DNA of 42,394 nucleotides from Brucella pseudintermedia (GCF_008932435.1 NZ_WBWE01000021.1:1-42394); one strand, 5' to 3'. Numbered from the stretch's first letter, positions 1-8,648 are shown. Notes: generated from the letters alone by a model not told the origin. Numbers and translations are program-made.

Positions 1-2
1 CG

Positions 3-443
3 CGCCCGGTGCTGACGCGTTCGGTGATGCTGTGGGCGCATGAGCCCTGCCTGTTTGGCTGGGTTCGCGGCAAGAAGCCAAGGATCAATCGCGAGGGTTT
101 TGAAAGCTGGCCGACCACGGTGTGGAATATTCCGTCGTCCGAGATTGAAACCCGCGAGCACCCGACATCAAAACCGGTGCGCGTGTTCACGCTGCCAATG
201 CTGTTGCACACAAGAACCGGTGATATCTGTTACGAGCCGTTTTCAGGCTCCGGATCGCAGCTGATCGCTGGTGAGAAGACCGGCCGCAAGGTTTATGGCC
301 TCGAACTGTCAGAAGCCTTCTGCGATGTCGTCGTCAAACGCTGGCAGGAATATACCGGCAAGCCGGCGACGCTGGATGGTGATGGCCGCAGCTTTGACGC
401 GATCACGGCAGAGCGTGTGCCGGAACAGGCTGATGCGGCATGA
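3..443 (+). CDS. DNA methyltransferase, C-terminal part (5' end outside window)
   Basis: This is the C-terminal part of an N4-cytosine/N6-adenine class DNA methyltransferase. The frame is open from the window edge, so the true start lies upstream. The visible half has HPTSKPV followed by an EPFSGSGS motif, the SAM-binding motif I of the class in which the target-recognition half precedes motif I. After it come a GLELS segment and CDVVVKRWQEYTG, the usual helix at the end of this family. The catalytic DPPY-type motif must lie outside the window and could not be checked. The stop overlaps the next start (ATGA), so the two genes are translationally coupled. Methyltransferases of this kind are common just before the packaging genes of alphaproteobacterial prophages, where they probably protect phage DNA from host restriction. 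Confidence 0.88.
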   Translation, partial: RPVLTRSVMLWAHEPCLFGWVRGKKPRINREGFESWPTTVWNIPSSEIETREHPTSKPVRVFTLPMLLHTRTGDICYEPFSGSGSQLIAGEKTGRKVYGLELSEAFCDVVVKRWQEYTGKPATLDGDGRSFDAITAERVPEQADAA

Positions 444-670
444 AGCAATCGCGCACCATGTCGCTGGTAGAAGCCTTCGCCAATGTCGCAGTTGGTTATG
501 GCATCGCGGTCATCACCCAGATTGTGGTGTTCCCACTGTTCGGACTGACGACCACACTCGCCGAGAACATGGCGATGGGCGCCATCTTCACCGTCGTCAG
601 CATCGCCCGTAGCTACTGTCTGCGCAGGGCGTTTGAAAGCTTGTGGCTGAGCAGAAAACCCAGCGCATGA
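440..670 (+). CDS. small phage membrane protein, DUF7220-like
   Basis: A 76-residue protein that starts inside the stop of the methyltransferase gene (4-base overlap). It has a short polar N-terminus (KQSRTMSLVEAFANVAVGYG), then two hydrophobic stretches (about residues 20-36 and 42-56) separated by a short loop, and a basic C-terminal end. This matches my memory of small two-helix proteins called DUF7220 that recur beside methyltransferase and terminase genes in rhizobial prophages. Function is unknown. It is probably an inner-membrane protein belonging to the phage block. Confidence 0.7.
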   Translation: MKQSRTMSLVEAFANVAVGYGIAVITQIVVFPLFGLTTTLAENMAMGAIFTVVSIARSYCLRRAFESLWLSRKPSA

Positions 671-694
671 AGCTTCGGTGTCGAGCTTTTCTGG

Positions 695-919
695 TCAAGC
701 TTTCCTGGCGCTTGGGAAAAACAATGCGGCAGATTTGCCCCTGAGATCCTCGGCTTCTTTGGCCAGACGAGCGCTGCGTAACCGCAGTGTCTTTTCCTGG
801 CGAGCCTGAGCGATCGGGTCGCATTTTTGGTCGGCGGGCTTCCGGAGAAGAAAGGGTGTTTGAATTTTAGCGAAAGCTATCTCAGCTGTTTGGCGAGATA
901 TGCTGTGTGTTGGTGTCAT
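695..919 (-). CDS. small conserved-looking hypothetical protein
   Basis: A 74-residue reverse-strand frame starting at an ATG at 919; a longer frame begins with TTG at 979 but would start inside the cspA terminator. The C-terminal half is a charged helix, DPIAQARQEKTLRLRSARLAKEA, in the style of small Hyphomicrobiales phage proteins with an 'AK..RLKALRLAKEAA'-type stretch. No clear Shine-Dalgarno site is visible; GGAAG lies about 12 bases upstream. It is codirectional with cspA and lies downstream of its terminator. The function is unknown, and it could also be a remnant. Confidence 0.42.
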   Translation of the reverse strand: MTPTHSISRQTAEIAFAKIQTPFLLRKPADQKCDPIAQARQEKTLRLRSARLAKEAEDLRGKSAALFFPSARKA

Positions 920-962
920 TGTTGGTGTTGTCTTCCAGAGGCCAGCTTCGGTGAGCAGCCAT

Positions 963-992
963 AAAAAAAGGCCAGGCAAATTGCCTGACCTT
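963..992 (-). terminator. Rho-independent terminator of the cold-shock gene
   Basis: Read on the reverse strand, a GC-rich hairpin with arms AAGGtCAGGCAA and TTGCCTGgCCTT is followed by a run of eight T. It sits about 60 bases after the cspA stop and ends that transcript before it reaches the small gene at 695-919. Confidence 0.85.
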
Positions 993-1053
993 GATTGGTA
1001 TTATGCTTTCGCAGTGCCAGTACATCCGTGGTCAAGGGAAAGCGGATACCGTT

Positions 1054-1263
1054 TTAGGCAGCTTGCAGGTTGCAAGCCGACATTTTGCCCGACTTCATGT
1101 CGCGCTCCATGTCATAGGCAATCTTCTGGCCTTCGACGATTTCGCGCATTCCGGCGCGCTCGACGGCAGAGATGTGAACGAAGGCGTCAGCGCCGCCGTT
1201 GTCAGGCTGAATGAAGCCGAAGCCTTTTGTGGAATTGAACCATTTAACTGTGCCAGTGGTCAT
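1054..1263 (-). CDS. cspA: cold-shock protein, CspA family
   Basis: A 69-residue single cold-shock domain (OB fold) that binds single-stranded RNA and DNA and melts RNA structure. Both RNA-binding motifs are intact: RNP1 as KGFGFI (about residues 15-20) and RNP2 as DAFVHI (about 30-35). The start at 1263 gives the family's usual length and N-terminus (MTTGTVKWFN), with AAAGGG a few bases upstream; an in-frame ATG five codons earlier is less likely. The gene runs against the phage genes, with its own terminator (963-992) and a 236-base upstream region that also serves the small terminase gene. That layout is typical of a 'moron': cargo with its own promoter inserted in a phage. The symbol is generic, since these bacteria carry several csp paralogs. 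Confidence 0.95.
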   Translation of the reverse strand: MTTGTVKWFNSTKGFGFIQPDNGGADAFVHISAVERAGMREIVEGQKIAYDMERDMKSGKMSACNLQAA

Positions 1264-1499
1264 AACGAACCCTTTCATAGCAACATAGAGGACTGCAGCG
1301 CCGAGGCGTTACGGATGATGATAGCGATGTTTTAAAGGGAGGGTTCGTTCAAGGCGCGGTGCCAATCGCGCAATAAAAAAGCTCAACAAGAAAATATCGA
1401 TGGCCTTCAATAGGGGCGATTGGACTTGGTGTCAACTTTTACTTTTGCCAATCGTTACGCGAACCGAAATTATCTGGTGCTCACACAAGGAGTTCTGAC
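1264..1499. promoter_or_regulatory. divergent control region with repeated CCAATCG sites
   Basis: No gene is seen here. The region lies between the divergent cspA and small-terminase genes. It holds two direct copies of CCAATCG (1362-1368 and 1448-1454) and one inverted copy (1417-1423). AAGGAG at 1487-1492 is the ribosome site for the terminase gene. In HK97-type phages the cos packaging site usually lies just before the small terminase gene, so the repeats could be terminase-binding sites. They could equally be operators for either promoter; that choice is inference. Confidence 0.5.
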
Positions 1500-1970
1500 A
1501 TGGCCGGCCGCAAGCCGCTGCCAACACATCTGAAGCTGGTCAAGGGCACGGCCCGTCCGCACCGCATGAACAAGGCCGAGCCAAAGCCGGTGGTGGCAGT
1601 TCCCGCGCCGCCGGATCATCTCGACGAGGAAGCGCAGGCGAAGTTCGCCGAGATGGCCGAGATGCTGGCGCGCCATGGCGTGATGACCAAGCTCGATACC
1701 GGTGCGCTCGCCCGTTACGTCGTCATCTGGCGGCGCTGGCTCGACGCAGAACAGGAAGTGAAGCGCCGTGGGCCGGTGGTGAAGACGTCAAACGACAACA
1801 TCATCCAGAACCCGTTCCTGGCCGTCGCCAACAAGTGCCTGGCACAGATGGCGCAGATTGAAAGTGAGTTCGGGCTGACGCCGTCGAGCCGCTCGCGGAT
1901 TCGCATGGCGGAGCCGGCTGAGACCAAAGACCCGTTCGAGGATTTTTTGACCCGTGGCAGAAAAGCGTAA
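1500..1970 (+). CDS. terS: phage terminase small subunit, P27 family
   Basis: A 156-residue DNA-recognition subunit of the packaging motor, which binds near the packaging start site and hands DNA to the large subunit. It begins MAGRKPLPTHLKLVKGT, the signature opening of P27-type small terminases, and keeps the FAEMAEMLARHGVMTKLDTGALARY and SEFGLTPSSRSRI stretches of the family. AAGGAG lies eight bases before the ATG. The length is normal and no frame damage is seen. It overlaps the large subunit gene by 17 bases. Confidence 0.92.
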   Translation: MAGRKPLPTHLKLVKGTARPHRMNKAEPKPVVAVPAPPDHLDEEAQAKFAEMAEMLARHGVMTKLDTGALARYVVIWRRWLDAEQEVKRRGPVVKTSNDNIIQNPFLAVANKCLAQMAQIESEFGLTPSSRSRIRMAEPAETKDPFEDFLTRGRKA

Positions 1971-3726
1971 ATCCGGATCGGCGAGGAAAGCGCCGTCCTG
2001 TCCGGTCGAGGCGTACGCGCGCGCTGTCGCCAGCGGCAAGATTGTTGCCGGGCGCCTGGTGCGGCTTGCCTGCGAGCGTCATCTCGCCGATCTAAAGATG
2101 GGCGCCAAGCGCGGCCTGGTCTGGGATGGCGCTGCGGCACGCCATGCGATCGACTTCTTCGGTCATCTCCGCCATTCGACCGGCGAATGGGCCGGCGAGC
2201 CGTTCGCGCTGCAGCCCTGGCAGCAGTTCGTCGTCGGTTCGCTCTATGGCTGGAAGCGAAAGAATGGGCTGCGCCGTTTCCGTACAGCTTACGTCGAGGT
2301 GGCGAGGAAGAACGGCAAGTCGGTGCTGCTGGCCGGCACGGCGCTTTATGCCTTGATTGCCGATGGCGAGCCCGGCGCGCATGTCTATTCGGCGGCAACG
2401 ACACGGGATCAGGCGAGGATCGTCTTTGGCGAGGCCGAGCGCATGGTGGCGGCAAGCAGCGCCCTGCAGGCAAGGATCACCAGGACGGTGAACAATCTGG
2501 CGGTGCTGCCAACCTCGTCCTGGTTCCGGCCGTTGTCAGCGGATGCCACCAAGATGGACGGTTTGAACATTCATTTTGCGGCTGTCGACGAGGTGCATGA
2601 ACATCCTGGACCCGAGATCATCCAGAAGCTCAACACCGCGACGGGTGCTCGGCGGCAGCCACTGATCTTCGAGATCACCACGGCGGGTTATGATCGCCAT
2701 TCCGTTTGTCGCCAGCATCATGAGTTCTCGGTCAAGGCGCTGGAGGGCACGGTGCCGACAGACTCGTCCGACAGCTGGTTCGGCTATATCGCCACCATCG
2801 ACGACGGCGACGACTGGACTGACCCAGAAGTCTGGGTGAAGGCCAATCCGAGCCTCGGCGTCACCGTCAAACGCGATGACCTCAAGCGCCAGATCGACGA
2901 GGCGAAAGAAATGCCGGCGCAGCAGAATGCGATCCGCCGGCTGCGCCTCAACGAATGGACCGAGCAGGTCACGCGCTGGCTCGACATGAGCGTGTGGGAG
3001 GAAGGCGGACTGCCAGCTGCCACCGACTGGCGCATCGTCAAACACGAACTGGAGGAACTGGAAGGCAAGCTGCTGGGGCGTGAATGCTATGGCGGGCTCG
3101 ACCTGGCCCGCGTCAACGATCTGTCGGCCTTCGTGTTGGTCTTCCCGCCGACACTGGATGAAACGCTTGGAAAGCTTGCCGACAAATGGATCGTCACCTG
3201 CCGGTTCTGGATTCCCGAGGACGACATAGTCCGCCGTGTGCGGCGCGACCGCGTGCCCTATGACGTCTGGCGTGATCAGGGATTCCTGACCGCCACCCCC
3301 GGCAACGCCACCGACTTCGCCTTCGTCGAGAAGGAAATCCTCGAACTGGCATCCCGCTACGATCTGCGTGAACTCTCCTACGACCGCACCTTTGCCGGCG
3401 AGATTGTCCAGCATCTGCAGGATGAAGGCCTGAACCTCGTCCAGTTCGGCCAGGGGTTCTTGTCCATGGCGGCGCCGACGGCGGAACTGGAGCGGTTGTC
3501 GGTCTCTCGCGCCCTCTGGCATGGCGGGCATCCGGTGTTGCGCTGGAACGCATCGAACGTTGCCGTGCGCCATGATCCGGCCGGCAACATCAAGCCCGAC
3601 AAGGAGCGCTCGAGCGAACGCATCGACGGCATTGTCGCGATCTGCAACGCGCTTGGTCGGGCGCTGGCGCGTGACGTCAATGCCGGCCGCTCGGTTTATG
3701 AGAGTCGCGGCATCCTGATGCTGTAG
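1954..3726 (+). CDS. terL: phage terminase large subunit
   Basis: A 590-residue packaging ATPase and nuclease that pumps DNA into the prohead and cuts it into genome units. The N-terminal ATPase has a Walker A variant, ARKNGKS (about 117-123), and a Walker B/DE segment, AAVDEVHEH (about 209-217), followed by an ITTAG coupling motif (about 241-245). The C-terminal RNase H-like nuclease begins at YGGLDLARVNDLSAF (Asp about 383), with a later acidic site near SYDRTFAG. It starts with GTG, 17 bases inside the small-subunit gene. Family: Terminase_1, HK97-like. The frame is full length and intact. Confidence 0.95.
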   Translation: MAEKRKSGSARKAPSCPVEAYARAVASGKIVAGRLVRLACERHLADLKMGAKRGLVWDGAAARHAIDFFGHLRHSTGEWAGEPFALQPWQQFVVGSLYGWKRKNGLRRFRTAYVEVARKNGKSVLLAGTALYALIADGEPGAHVYSAATTRDQARIVFGEAERMVAASSALQARITRTVNNLAVLPTSSWFRPLSADATKMDGLNIHFAAVDEVHEHPGPEIIQKLNTATGARRQPLIFEITTAGYDRHSVCRQHHEFSVKALEGTVPTDSSDSWFGYIATIDDGDDWTDPEVWVKANPSLGVTVKRDDLKRQIDEAKEMPAQQNAIRRLRLNEWTEQVTRWLDMSVWEEGGLPAATDWRIVKHELEELEGKLLGRECYGGLDLARVNDLSAFVLVFPPTLDETLGKLADKWIVTCRFWIPEDDIVRRVRRDRVPYDVWRDQGFLTATPGNATDFAFVEKEILELASRYDLRELSYDRTFAGEIVQHLQDEGLNLVQFGQGFLSMAAPTAELERLSVSRALWHGGHPVLRWNASNVAVRHDPAGNIKPDKERSSERIDGIVAICNALGRALARDVNAGRSVYESRGILML

Positions 3727-3753
3727 GCGCAGGCGCGAAAGAAACGGGAAAAA

Positions 3754-5061
3754 ATGGCATTCTGGTCGAACTGGTTCGGCGGCGCAAAACCGCCGGCCGC
3801 ATCTCCGCGCGCGTCGTTCCAGGATGCGGGTGGCGGGATCGTCATCACCACGGCGCAGCAGCTGGAAGAGGCGCTGCGGTCCGGAGCGGTGACGGCATCG
3901 GGCACGACGGTGACACCCAACAGCGCCATGCGGGTGGCGGCTGTCTATGCCTGCGTGCGCATCATCTCGGGTGCGGTGGCGACACTGCCCTTGCACATCA
4001 AGCGCCGCGTCGATGAGCGCACCCGGCAGGATGCGTCCGACACGCCGATCTGGACGGTGCTGCGACGACGGCCGAACCGCTGGCAGACGCCGTCGCAGTT
4101 TCGCCGCATGCTGCAGGCGCATCTGCTTTTGCGCGGCAATGCCTATGCCATGATCGTGCGCTCGCGCGGGAATGTGCAGGAACTGATCCCGCTGCATCCC
4201 GATCGGGTCGAGGTGAAGCAGACCGACGATCTGACGCTCGAATACACATACAAAAGACAGGACGGACGGCGCATCCAGCTTGCTCAGACGGAAGTGTTCC
4301 ATCTGGTCGGCCTGACGCTCGACGGCGTCCATGGTGTGTCGGCAATCTCTTACGCTCGCGAGACCATCGGCCTGTCGCTGGCCATGGAAGATCATGGCGC
4401 TTCGACCTTCCGCAATGGTGCGCGTGTCAGTGGGGTGCTGAAGCACCCCAACAAGCTCGGGCCAGAGGCTGTCGCCCATCTCAAGGCCGGGCTCGAGGAG
4501 TTCCGCTCCGGCGGCGAGCAGGAGGGAAAGAACCTGATCCTCGAAGAGGGCATGGACTATGCCCGCATCGCCATGACGGCCGAGGATGCGCAATGGCTGG
4601 AGGCCAGAAAGTTCAGCCGCACCGACATTGCCATGTTCTTTGGGGTGCCGCCGCACATGATCGGCGACACCGAAAAATCCACCAGCTGGGGCACCGGCAT
4701 CGAGCAGCAGTCGATCGGCTTCGTCGCCTATACGCTCGAAGACCATCTGACCATGTGGGAAGAGGCGATCAACCGCGACCTGATCGACCCAGAGGGAAAG
4801 CACAACGACAATCTCTATGCCCGCTTTAATCGGGCGGCGCTCGTCAAGGGCGACATCAAGGCGCGCTGGGAAGCTTACGTCAAAGGCCTGCAATGGGGCG
4901 TCTACAGCCCGAACGAAATCCGAGCACTCGAAGACCAGAACCCGCGCGATGGTGGGGATGTCTTCTATCCACCGCCTAACACGGCGGGGATGCCGATCAC
5001 CAACGATGGCGACAATGGCGACAATGATCGGCCGCTCATCGAAAAGGACACTGACACATGA
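3754..5061 (+). CDS. phage portal protein, HK97 family
   Basis: A 435-residue portal subunit, twelve of which form the ring at the capsid vertex through which DNA enters and leaves. Family hallmarks are visible: AVYACVRIISGAVATLPLHI near residue 65, LLRGNAYAMIVR (about 125-136), VFHLVG, and PPHMIGDTEKSTSWGTGIEQQ in the second half, which is characteristic of HK97-type portals. The C-terminus is acidic and disordered. The stop overlaps the protease start by four bases, so portal and protease are coupled as in typical HK97 head modules. Confidence 0.95.
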   Translation: MAFWSNWFGGAKPPAASPRASFQDAGGGIVITTAQQLEEALRSGAVTASGTTVTPNSAMRVAAVYACVRIISGAVATLPLHIKRRVDERTRQDASDTPIWTVLRRRPNRWQTPSQFRRMLQAHLLLRGNAYAMIVRSRGNVQELIPLHPDRVEVKQTDDLTLEYTYKRQDGRRIQLAQTEVFHLVGLTLDGVHGVSAISYARETIGLSLAMEDHGASTFRNGARVSGVLKHPNKLGPEAVAHLKAGLEEFRSGGEQEGKNLILEEGMDYARIAMTAEDAQWLEARKFSRTDIAMFFGVPPHMIGDTEKSTSWGTGIEQQSIGFVAYTLEDHLTMWEEAINRDLIDPEGKHNDNLYARFNRAALVKGDIKARWEAYVKGLQWGVYSPNEIRALEDQNPRDGGDVFYPPPNTAGMPITNDGDNGDNDRPLIEKDTDT

Positions 5062-5903
5062 GCCTTCGCAAACTGCCCGAGGCACGGACGTTCCCTCGGC
5101 CGCAGAACTACCAGTGGGATACGCCGAGCGACGTGCTGGCGAAATGGGCAGAGCACCCTTTTGCCGCTGCGCCCGATGCCGACGCCACCATCTCCATCTT
5201 CGACGTCATCGGCGACGATGGCTGGACAGGCGGCGGCGTCACGGCAAAGCGCATCTCGGCGGCGCTCCGTTCGATCGGAAACAAGGACATTACTGTCCGT
5301 ATCAACTCGCCGGGCGGCGATATGTTCGAGGGGATTGCGATCTACAATCTGCTGCGTGCCCATCCGGCCAAGGTTACGGTCGAGGTGCTGGGCTGGGCGG
5401 CGTCTGCCGCCTCGATCATCGCCATGGCCGGGGATGACATTCGCATGGGGCTCGGCTCCTTCATGATGGTGCACAATGCTTGGGGGCTGGTGATCGGCAA
5501 TCGCCACGACATGCGTGACGCCGCCACCCTGTTCGACCAGTTCGATGCTGCCATTGCTGATATTTACGCAGCACGCACCCGCATGAAGCGCGCCGACATC
5601 GAACAGCTGATGGATGCGGAAACCTTCATGACGGCGGCACAGGCTGTCGAATATGGTTTTGCCGATGTCGTCGACGATGCCGAAATCCACCCAGAGACCA
5701 ATGCGCCCGCGCAGGTCCGTCCTGAAATCCACGCCAAGCGCCGCATCGATGCGGCGTTGGCACAACAGGGCATCTCGCGGACGGAGCGGCGCAAGATGTT
5801 CAACCAGATTGCCGGCATGCACGACGCTGCCGAAACCGCCATGCACGACGCTGGCTCCCATGCAGCCGCCATTCAGCGGCTGATCGACACCATTAGATCA
5901 TAG
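5058..5903 (+). CDS. head maturation (prohead) protease, ClpP-like
   Basis: A 281-residue S14-type serine protease that cleaves the capsid protein's scaffold segment during head maturation. The ClpP fold motifs are present: INSPGGDMFEG (about 82-92), the nucleophile Ser at about 116 in GWAASAAS, the catalytic His at about 139 in MMVHNAWG, and an Asp in the MDAETFMTA helix. The last 80 residues are a phage-specific tail. It lies between portal and capsid genes, with ATGA coupling to the portal stop. No key residue is missing. Confidence 0.94.
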   Translation: MSLRKLPEARTFPRPQNYQWDTPSDVLAKWAEHPFAAAPDADATISIFDVIGDDGWTGGGVTAKRISAALRSIGNKDITVRINSPGGDMFEGIAIYNLLRAHPAKVTVEVLGWAASAASIIAMAGDDIRMGLGSFMMVHNAWGLVIGNRHDMRDAATLFDQFDAAIADIYAARTRMKRADIEQLMDAETFMTAAQAVEYGFADVVDDAEIHPETNAPAQVRPEIHAKRRIDAALAQQGISRTERRKMFNQIAGMHDAAETAMHDAGSHAAAIQRLIDTIRS

Positions 5904-5913
5904 GAGACCCGAG

Positions 5914-7200
5914 ATGGGTATCGAACTGAACCCCGGTGGCCGCGGGCCAGTCCGGGGTATCCTCGGCGTGCGCGCCGAAACCGGTAACGCCACCAAAATC
6001 CTGGCCGAACTGCAGAAGACCTTCGAGGACTTCAAGGTCGAGCGCGACAAGGAACTCGCCGACATCCGGGCCGGCATGGCCGATGTGGTCCAGACCGAAA
6101 AGGTCGACCGTATCAATGCCGAGATCACCGCCCTGCAAAAGGCCCTCGACGAGACCAATGCCGCGCTGGCAGCGGTCAAGGTCGGTGCTGTTGGCGGGAC
6201 GACCGATCCGGACAAGGCCGAACACGCGCAAGCCTTCGACCGCTTCTTCCGTCGCGGCGTCGATGCCGGCCTGCGTGATCTGGAGGTCAAGGCCAAGCTG
6301 ACCACGCAGTCCGACCCCGACGGTGGCTATCTGGTGCCGGAAGAAACCGAAGCCGGCATCGACCGTGTTCTCGGCACGGTGTCGACGATCCGTTCGCTGG
6401 CCCGCACCATCTCGATCTCGACCAATACCTACAAGAAGCTGGTCAATATGGGTGGCGCAACGTCCGGATGGGTCGGCGAGGAACAGGATCGTCCTGGTAC
6501 CGCCACCCCGACCTTGCGCGAGATCGCCATCAATACCGGCGAGATCTACGCCATGCCCGGCGCCACGCAGACATCGCTCGACGATGCCGGCATCGATCTG
6601 GCGGCGTGGCTGGCCGATGAAGTGTCGATCGAGTTCGCTGAGCAGGAAGGAGCTGCCTTCGCCAATGGCGATGGCGTCAACAAGCCACGCGGCATTCTTG
6701 CCTACGACACGGTGGCGAATGCTTCCCATGCATGGGGCAAGCTCGGCTTTATTGCCTCGGGCAAAGCGGATGGCTTCCTGGCTGCGACCGCTTCGGTCAG
6801 CCCGGCCGATTGCCTGATCGATCTCTACTATGCGCTCAAGTCCGGCTACCGGAACGGGGCATCGTGGCTGATGTCGGATGCGACCATGAACACGGTGCGC
6901 AAGTTCAAGGATGCGGAAGGCGCCTATATCTGGGCGCCGCCATCGGGTGCAGCCGAAGTCGCCACTATCCTCGGCAAGCCGGTCTACACCGACGACAACA
7001 TGCCGGCGGCAGAGGCCAGCAAGTTCCCCATCGCCTTCGGGGACTTCGGTCGCTCCTACCTGATCGTCGACCGCATCGGCATCCGGGTGCTGCGTGATCC
7101 GTTCACCTCCAAGCCGAACGTCCTGTTCTACACGACCAAGCGCGTCGGCGGCGGCGTGGTCAACTTCGAGGCGCTCAAGCTGCTGAAGGTCAGCACCTGA
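5914..7200 (+). CDS. major capsid protein, HK97 family
   Basis: A 428-residue HK97-fold shell protein. Residues about 20-90 form a charged coiled coil (ILAELQKTFEDFKVERDKELADI and onward), the delta/scaffold domain expected to be removed by the upstream protease. The mature shell domain starts near the LTTQSDPDGGYLVPEE segment, a standard landmark, and includes ANGDGVNKPRGIL and the C-terminal KRVGGGVVNFEALKLLK. AGGAG ends eight bases before the ATG. The gene is full length, so shell assembly is plausible. Confidence 0.95.
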   Translation: MGIELNPGGRGPVRGILGVRAETGNATKILAELQKTFEDFKVERDKELADIRAGMADVVQTEKVDRINAEITALQKALDETNAALAAVKVGAVGGTTDPDKAEHAQAFDRFFRRGVDAGLRDLEVKAKLTTQSDPDGGYLVPEETEAGIDRVLGTVSTIRSLARTISISTNTYKKLVNMGGATSGWVGEEQDRPGTATPTLREIAINTGEIYAMPGATQTSLDDAGIDLAAWLADEVSIEFAEQEGAAFANGDGVNKPRGILAYDTVANASHAWGKLGFIASGKADGFLAATASVSPADCLIDLYYALKSGYRNGASWLMSDATMNTVRKFKDAEGAYIWAPPSGAAEVATILGKPVYTDDNMPAAEASKFPIAFGDFGRSYLIVDRIGIRVLRDPFTSKPNVLFYTTKRVGGGVVNFEALKLLKVST

Positions 7201-7267
7201 TCCACATGACGGGCGGCTCCGGCTGCCCGTCTCTTCACAATTCCCATTCATCGAAAGGACTCCTGTC

Positions 7268-7654
7268 ATGAAGGACGGTATCTCCGGCCTCAGCCTGGTT
7301 GCGTCTCTGGTTCCGGCCGTGGTCACGGCCACCACCAAGGGCAGCCATGCCGATCTGCAGGGCTACAACGCGGCAACGCTGATCATCACCACCGGGGCGA
7401 TTGCCGGCGACGGCGTGTTCGACGTGAAGCTGCAGCATGCCGACACCACGGACGACGGCGACTTCAGCGACGTTGCCGCAGCCGACCTCCAGGGCACTCT
7501 ACCGGCAGCGCTCGAAGCCGACACGGTCTGCAAGCAGGGCTACAAGGGCAACAAGCGCTACATTCGTGCCGTCATCACCAAAACCTCCGGCACGTCGATC
7601 GCCGCGGGTGCGATCTTTGCGCTCGGCCATCCCCACGACGCGCCGGTCGCCTGA
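7268..7654 (+). CDS. putative virion protein, unknown role
   Basis: A 128-residue protein rich in Thr, Ala and Gly, with alternating beta-like stretches (AATLIITTGAIAGDGVFDVKLQHADTT and similar) and no transmembrane segment. GAAAGGACT lies a few bases before the ATG. It sits between capsid and connector, where phages often encode a head decoration or stabilising protein. I recognise similar unannotated genes at this position in rhizobial prophages but no characterised family, so a structural role is inferred from position alone. Confidence 0.75.
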   Translation: MKDGISGLSLVASLVPAVVTATTKGSHADLQGYNAATLIITTGAIAGDGVFDVKLQHADTTDDGDFSDVAAADLQGTLPAALEADTVCKQGYKGNKRYIRAVITKTSGTSIAAGAIFALGHPHDAPVA

Positions 7655-7731
7655 TCGGTCAGAGCGGCCAGACAGTCGGCAGCGCCGAGATTCTGGCCAC
7701 CCCCCGTTCATCAACCTGTTGGAAGACAGCC

Positions 7732-8301
7732 ATGCTCGCTCCCGTCCGCACGGTTGCGCCCGCGACCATGCCGGTGACGCTGGCCGAGGCCAAAGCCCAT
7801 CTGCGTGTTGATCATGATGACCAGGACGATCTGATCACCGCCCAGATCAAGGCGGCGACGGCATATCTCGACGGCTATGCCGGCATTCTCGGCCGGGCGC
7901 TGATCACTCAGACCTGGCGGCAGGATCTTGCCGGCTTTGCCGATCGCCTGCCTCTGCCAGTATCGCCGGTGATCGCCATCGTCAGCGTCAGCTACTGCGA
8001 CGTCGGCAATGTGGTGCAGACATTGGACGCCGGCGTCTATGACCTGTTTACCGACACGCGTGGCGCCTATCTCACCCTGCGGCCGGGGCAATCCTGGCCG
8101 GCCACCTTCCGTCGCGCTGACGCCGTCTCCATCACCTTCATCGCCGGCTTTGGCGCGGCGGCCGACGTGCCTGAGCCCATCCGCCAGGCCATCCTGCTCA
8201 TCGTCCAGCGGCTGTTCGATGGCGCTGACACCGAAATCGATATCGCCATCGAGGGCACCGTTCATGCCCTGATTGCACCCTACCGGAAAAGTCCGATCTG
8301 A
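7732..8301 (+). CDS. phage head-tail connector (adaptor) protein
   Basis: A 189-residue protein of the phiE125 gp8 / HK97 gp6-like connector type. The N-terminal MPVTLAEAKAHLRVDHDDQDDLI followed by IKAATAYLDGYAG is the classic opening of these adaptors, which stack under the portal ring. The middle is a beta-rich domain (YDLFTDTRGAYLTLRPGQSWP, ITFIAGFG), and the C-terminal helix PEPIRQAILLIVQRLFDG is also typical. It overlaps the head closure gene as TGATG, so the two are coupled. Confidence 0.88.
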   Translation: MLAPVRTVAPATMPVTLAEAKAHLRVDHDDQDDLITAQIKAATAYLDGYAGILGRALITQTWRQDLAGFADRLPLPVSPVIAIVSVSYCDVGNVVQTLDAGVYDLFTDTRGAYLTLRPGQSWPATFRRADAVSITFIAGFGAAADVPEPIRQAILLIVQRLFDGADTEIDIAIEGTVHALIAPYRKSPI

Positions 8302-8648
8302 TGGCCAGGATCACCGCCAACGATCTGCGTGATCGTGTCAGCTTCGAAAAGCGCGAGGAGATCGATGATGGCTATGGCAACACCTATGGCCAGTGGGTGC
8401 CACAGTTCGAGCGCGACGCCTGCATTCTACTCTCCAAGGGCGGCGAGACCGTCATTGCCGCACGCCTGCAAAGCGTTCAGCCGGCGCTGATAATCGTGCG
8501 CTACGATGCCGAGACCGCAACCATTACCGCTGCCTGGCGGCTGATCGAGACCCGTTCCGGCACCACCTACAACATCCGCACATCCGCCGACATGGAGCGG
8601 CGCGGCCGCTTCATCACCATGCTTTGCGAGGCCGGCGCGCCAACGTGA
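8301..8648 (+). CDS. phage head closure protein
   Basis: A 115-residue protein of the SPP1 gp16 / HK97 head-closure family, which seals the connector after DNA packaging and forms the surface that receives the tail. Landmarks are LRDRVSFEKREEIDDGYGN near the start, the RDACILLSKGGE strand and the closing RTSADMERRGRFITMLCE. It starts on the connector's stop. It is the last recognisable morphogenesis gene: the gp10-like tail completion, tail tube, tape-measure and tip genes expected next are absent. Confidence 0.88.
   Translation: MARITANDLRDRVSFEKREEIDDGYGNTYGQWVPQFERDACILLSKGGETVIAARLQSVQPALIIVRYDAETATITAAWRLIETRSGTTYNIRTSADMERRGRFITMLCEAGAPT

Noticed and set aside
2536..5085. Very long reverse-strand open frame (849 codons)
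   Set aside because: It lies wholly opposite the terminase, portal and protease genes, is His/Arg/Asp-rich with no motifs, and results from the GC-rich third positions of those genes.
5893..7338. Reverse-strand open frame of 481 codons
   Set aside because: It is opposite the major capsid gene, Gly/Arg/Asp-rich without domains; an antisense artefact.
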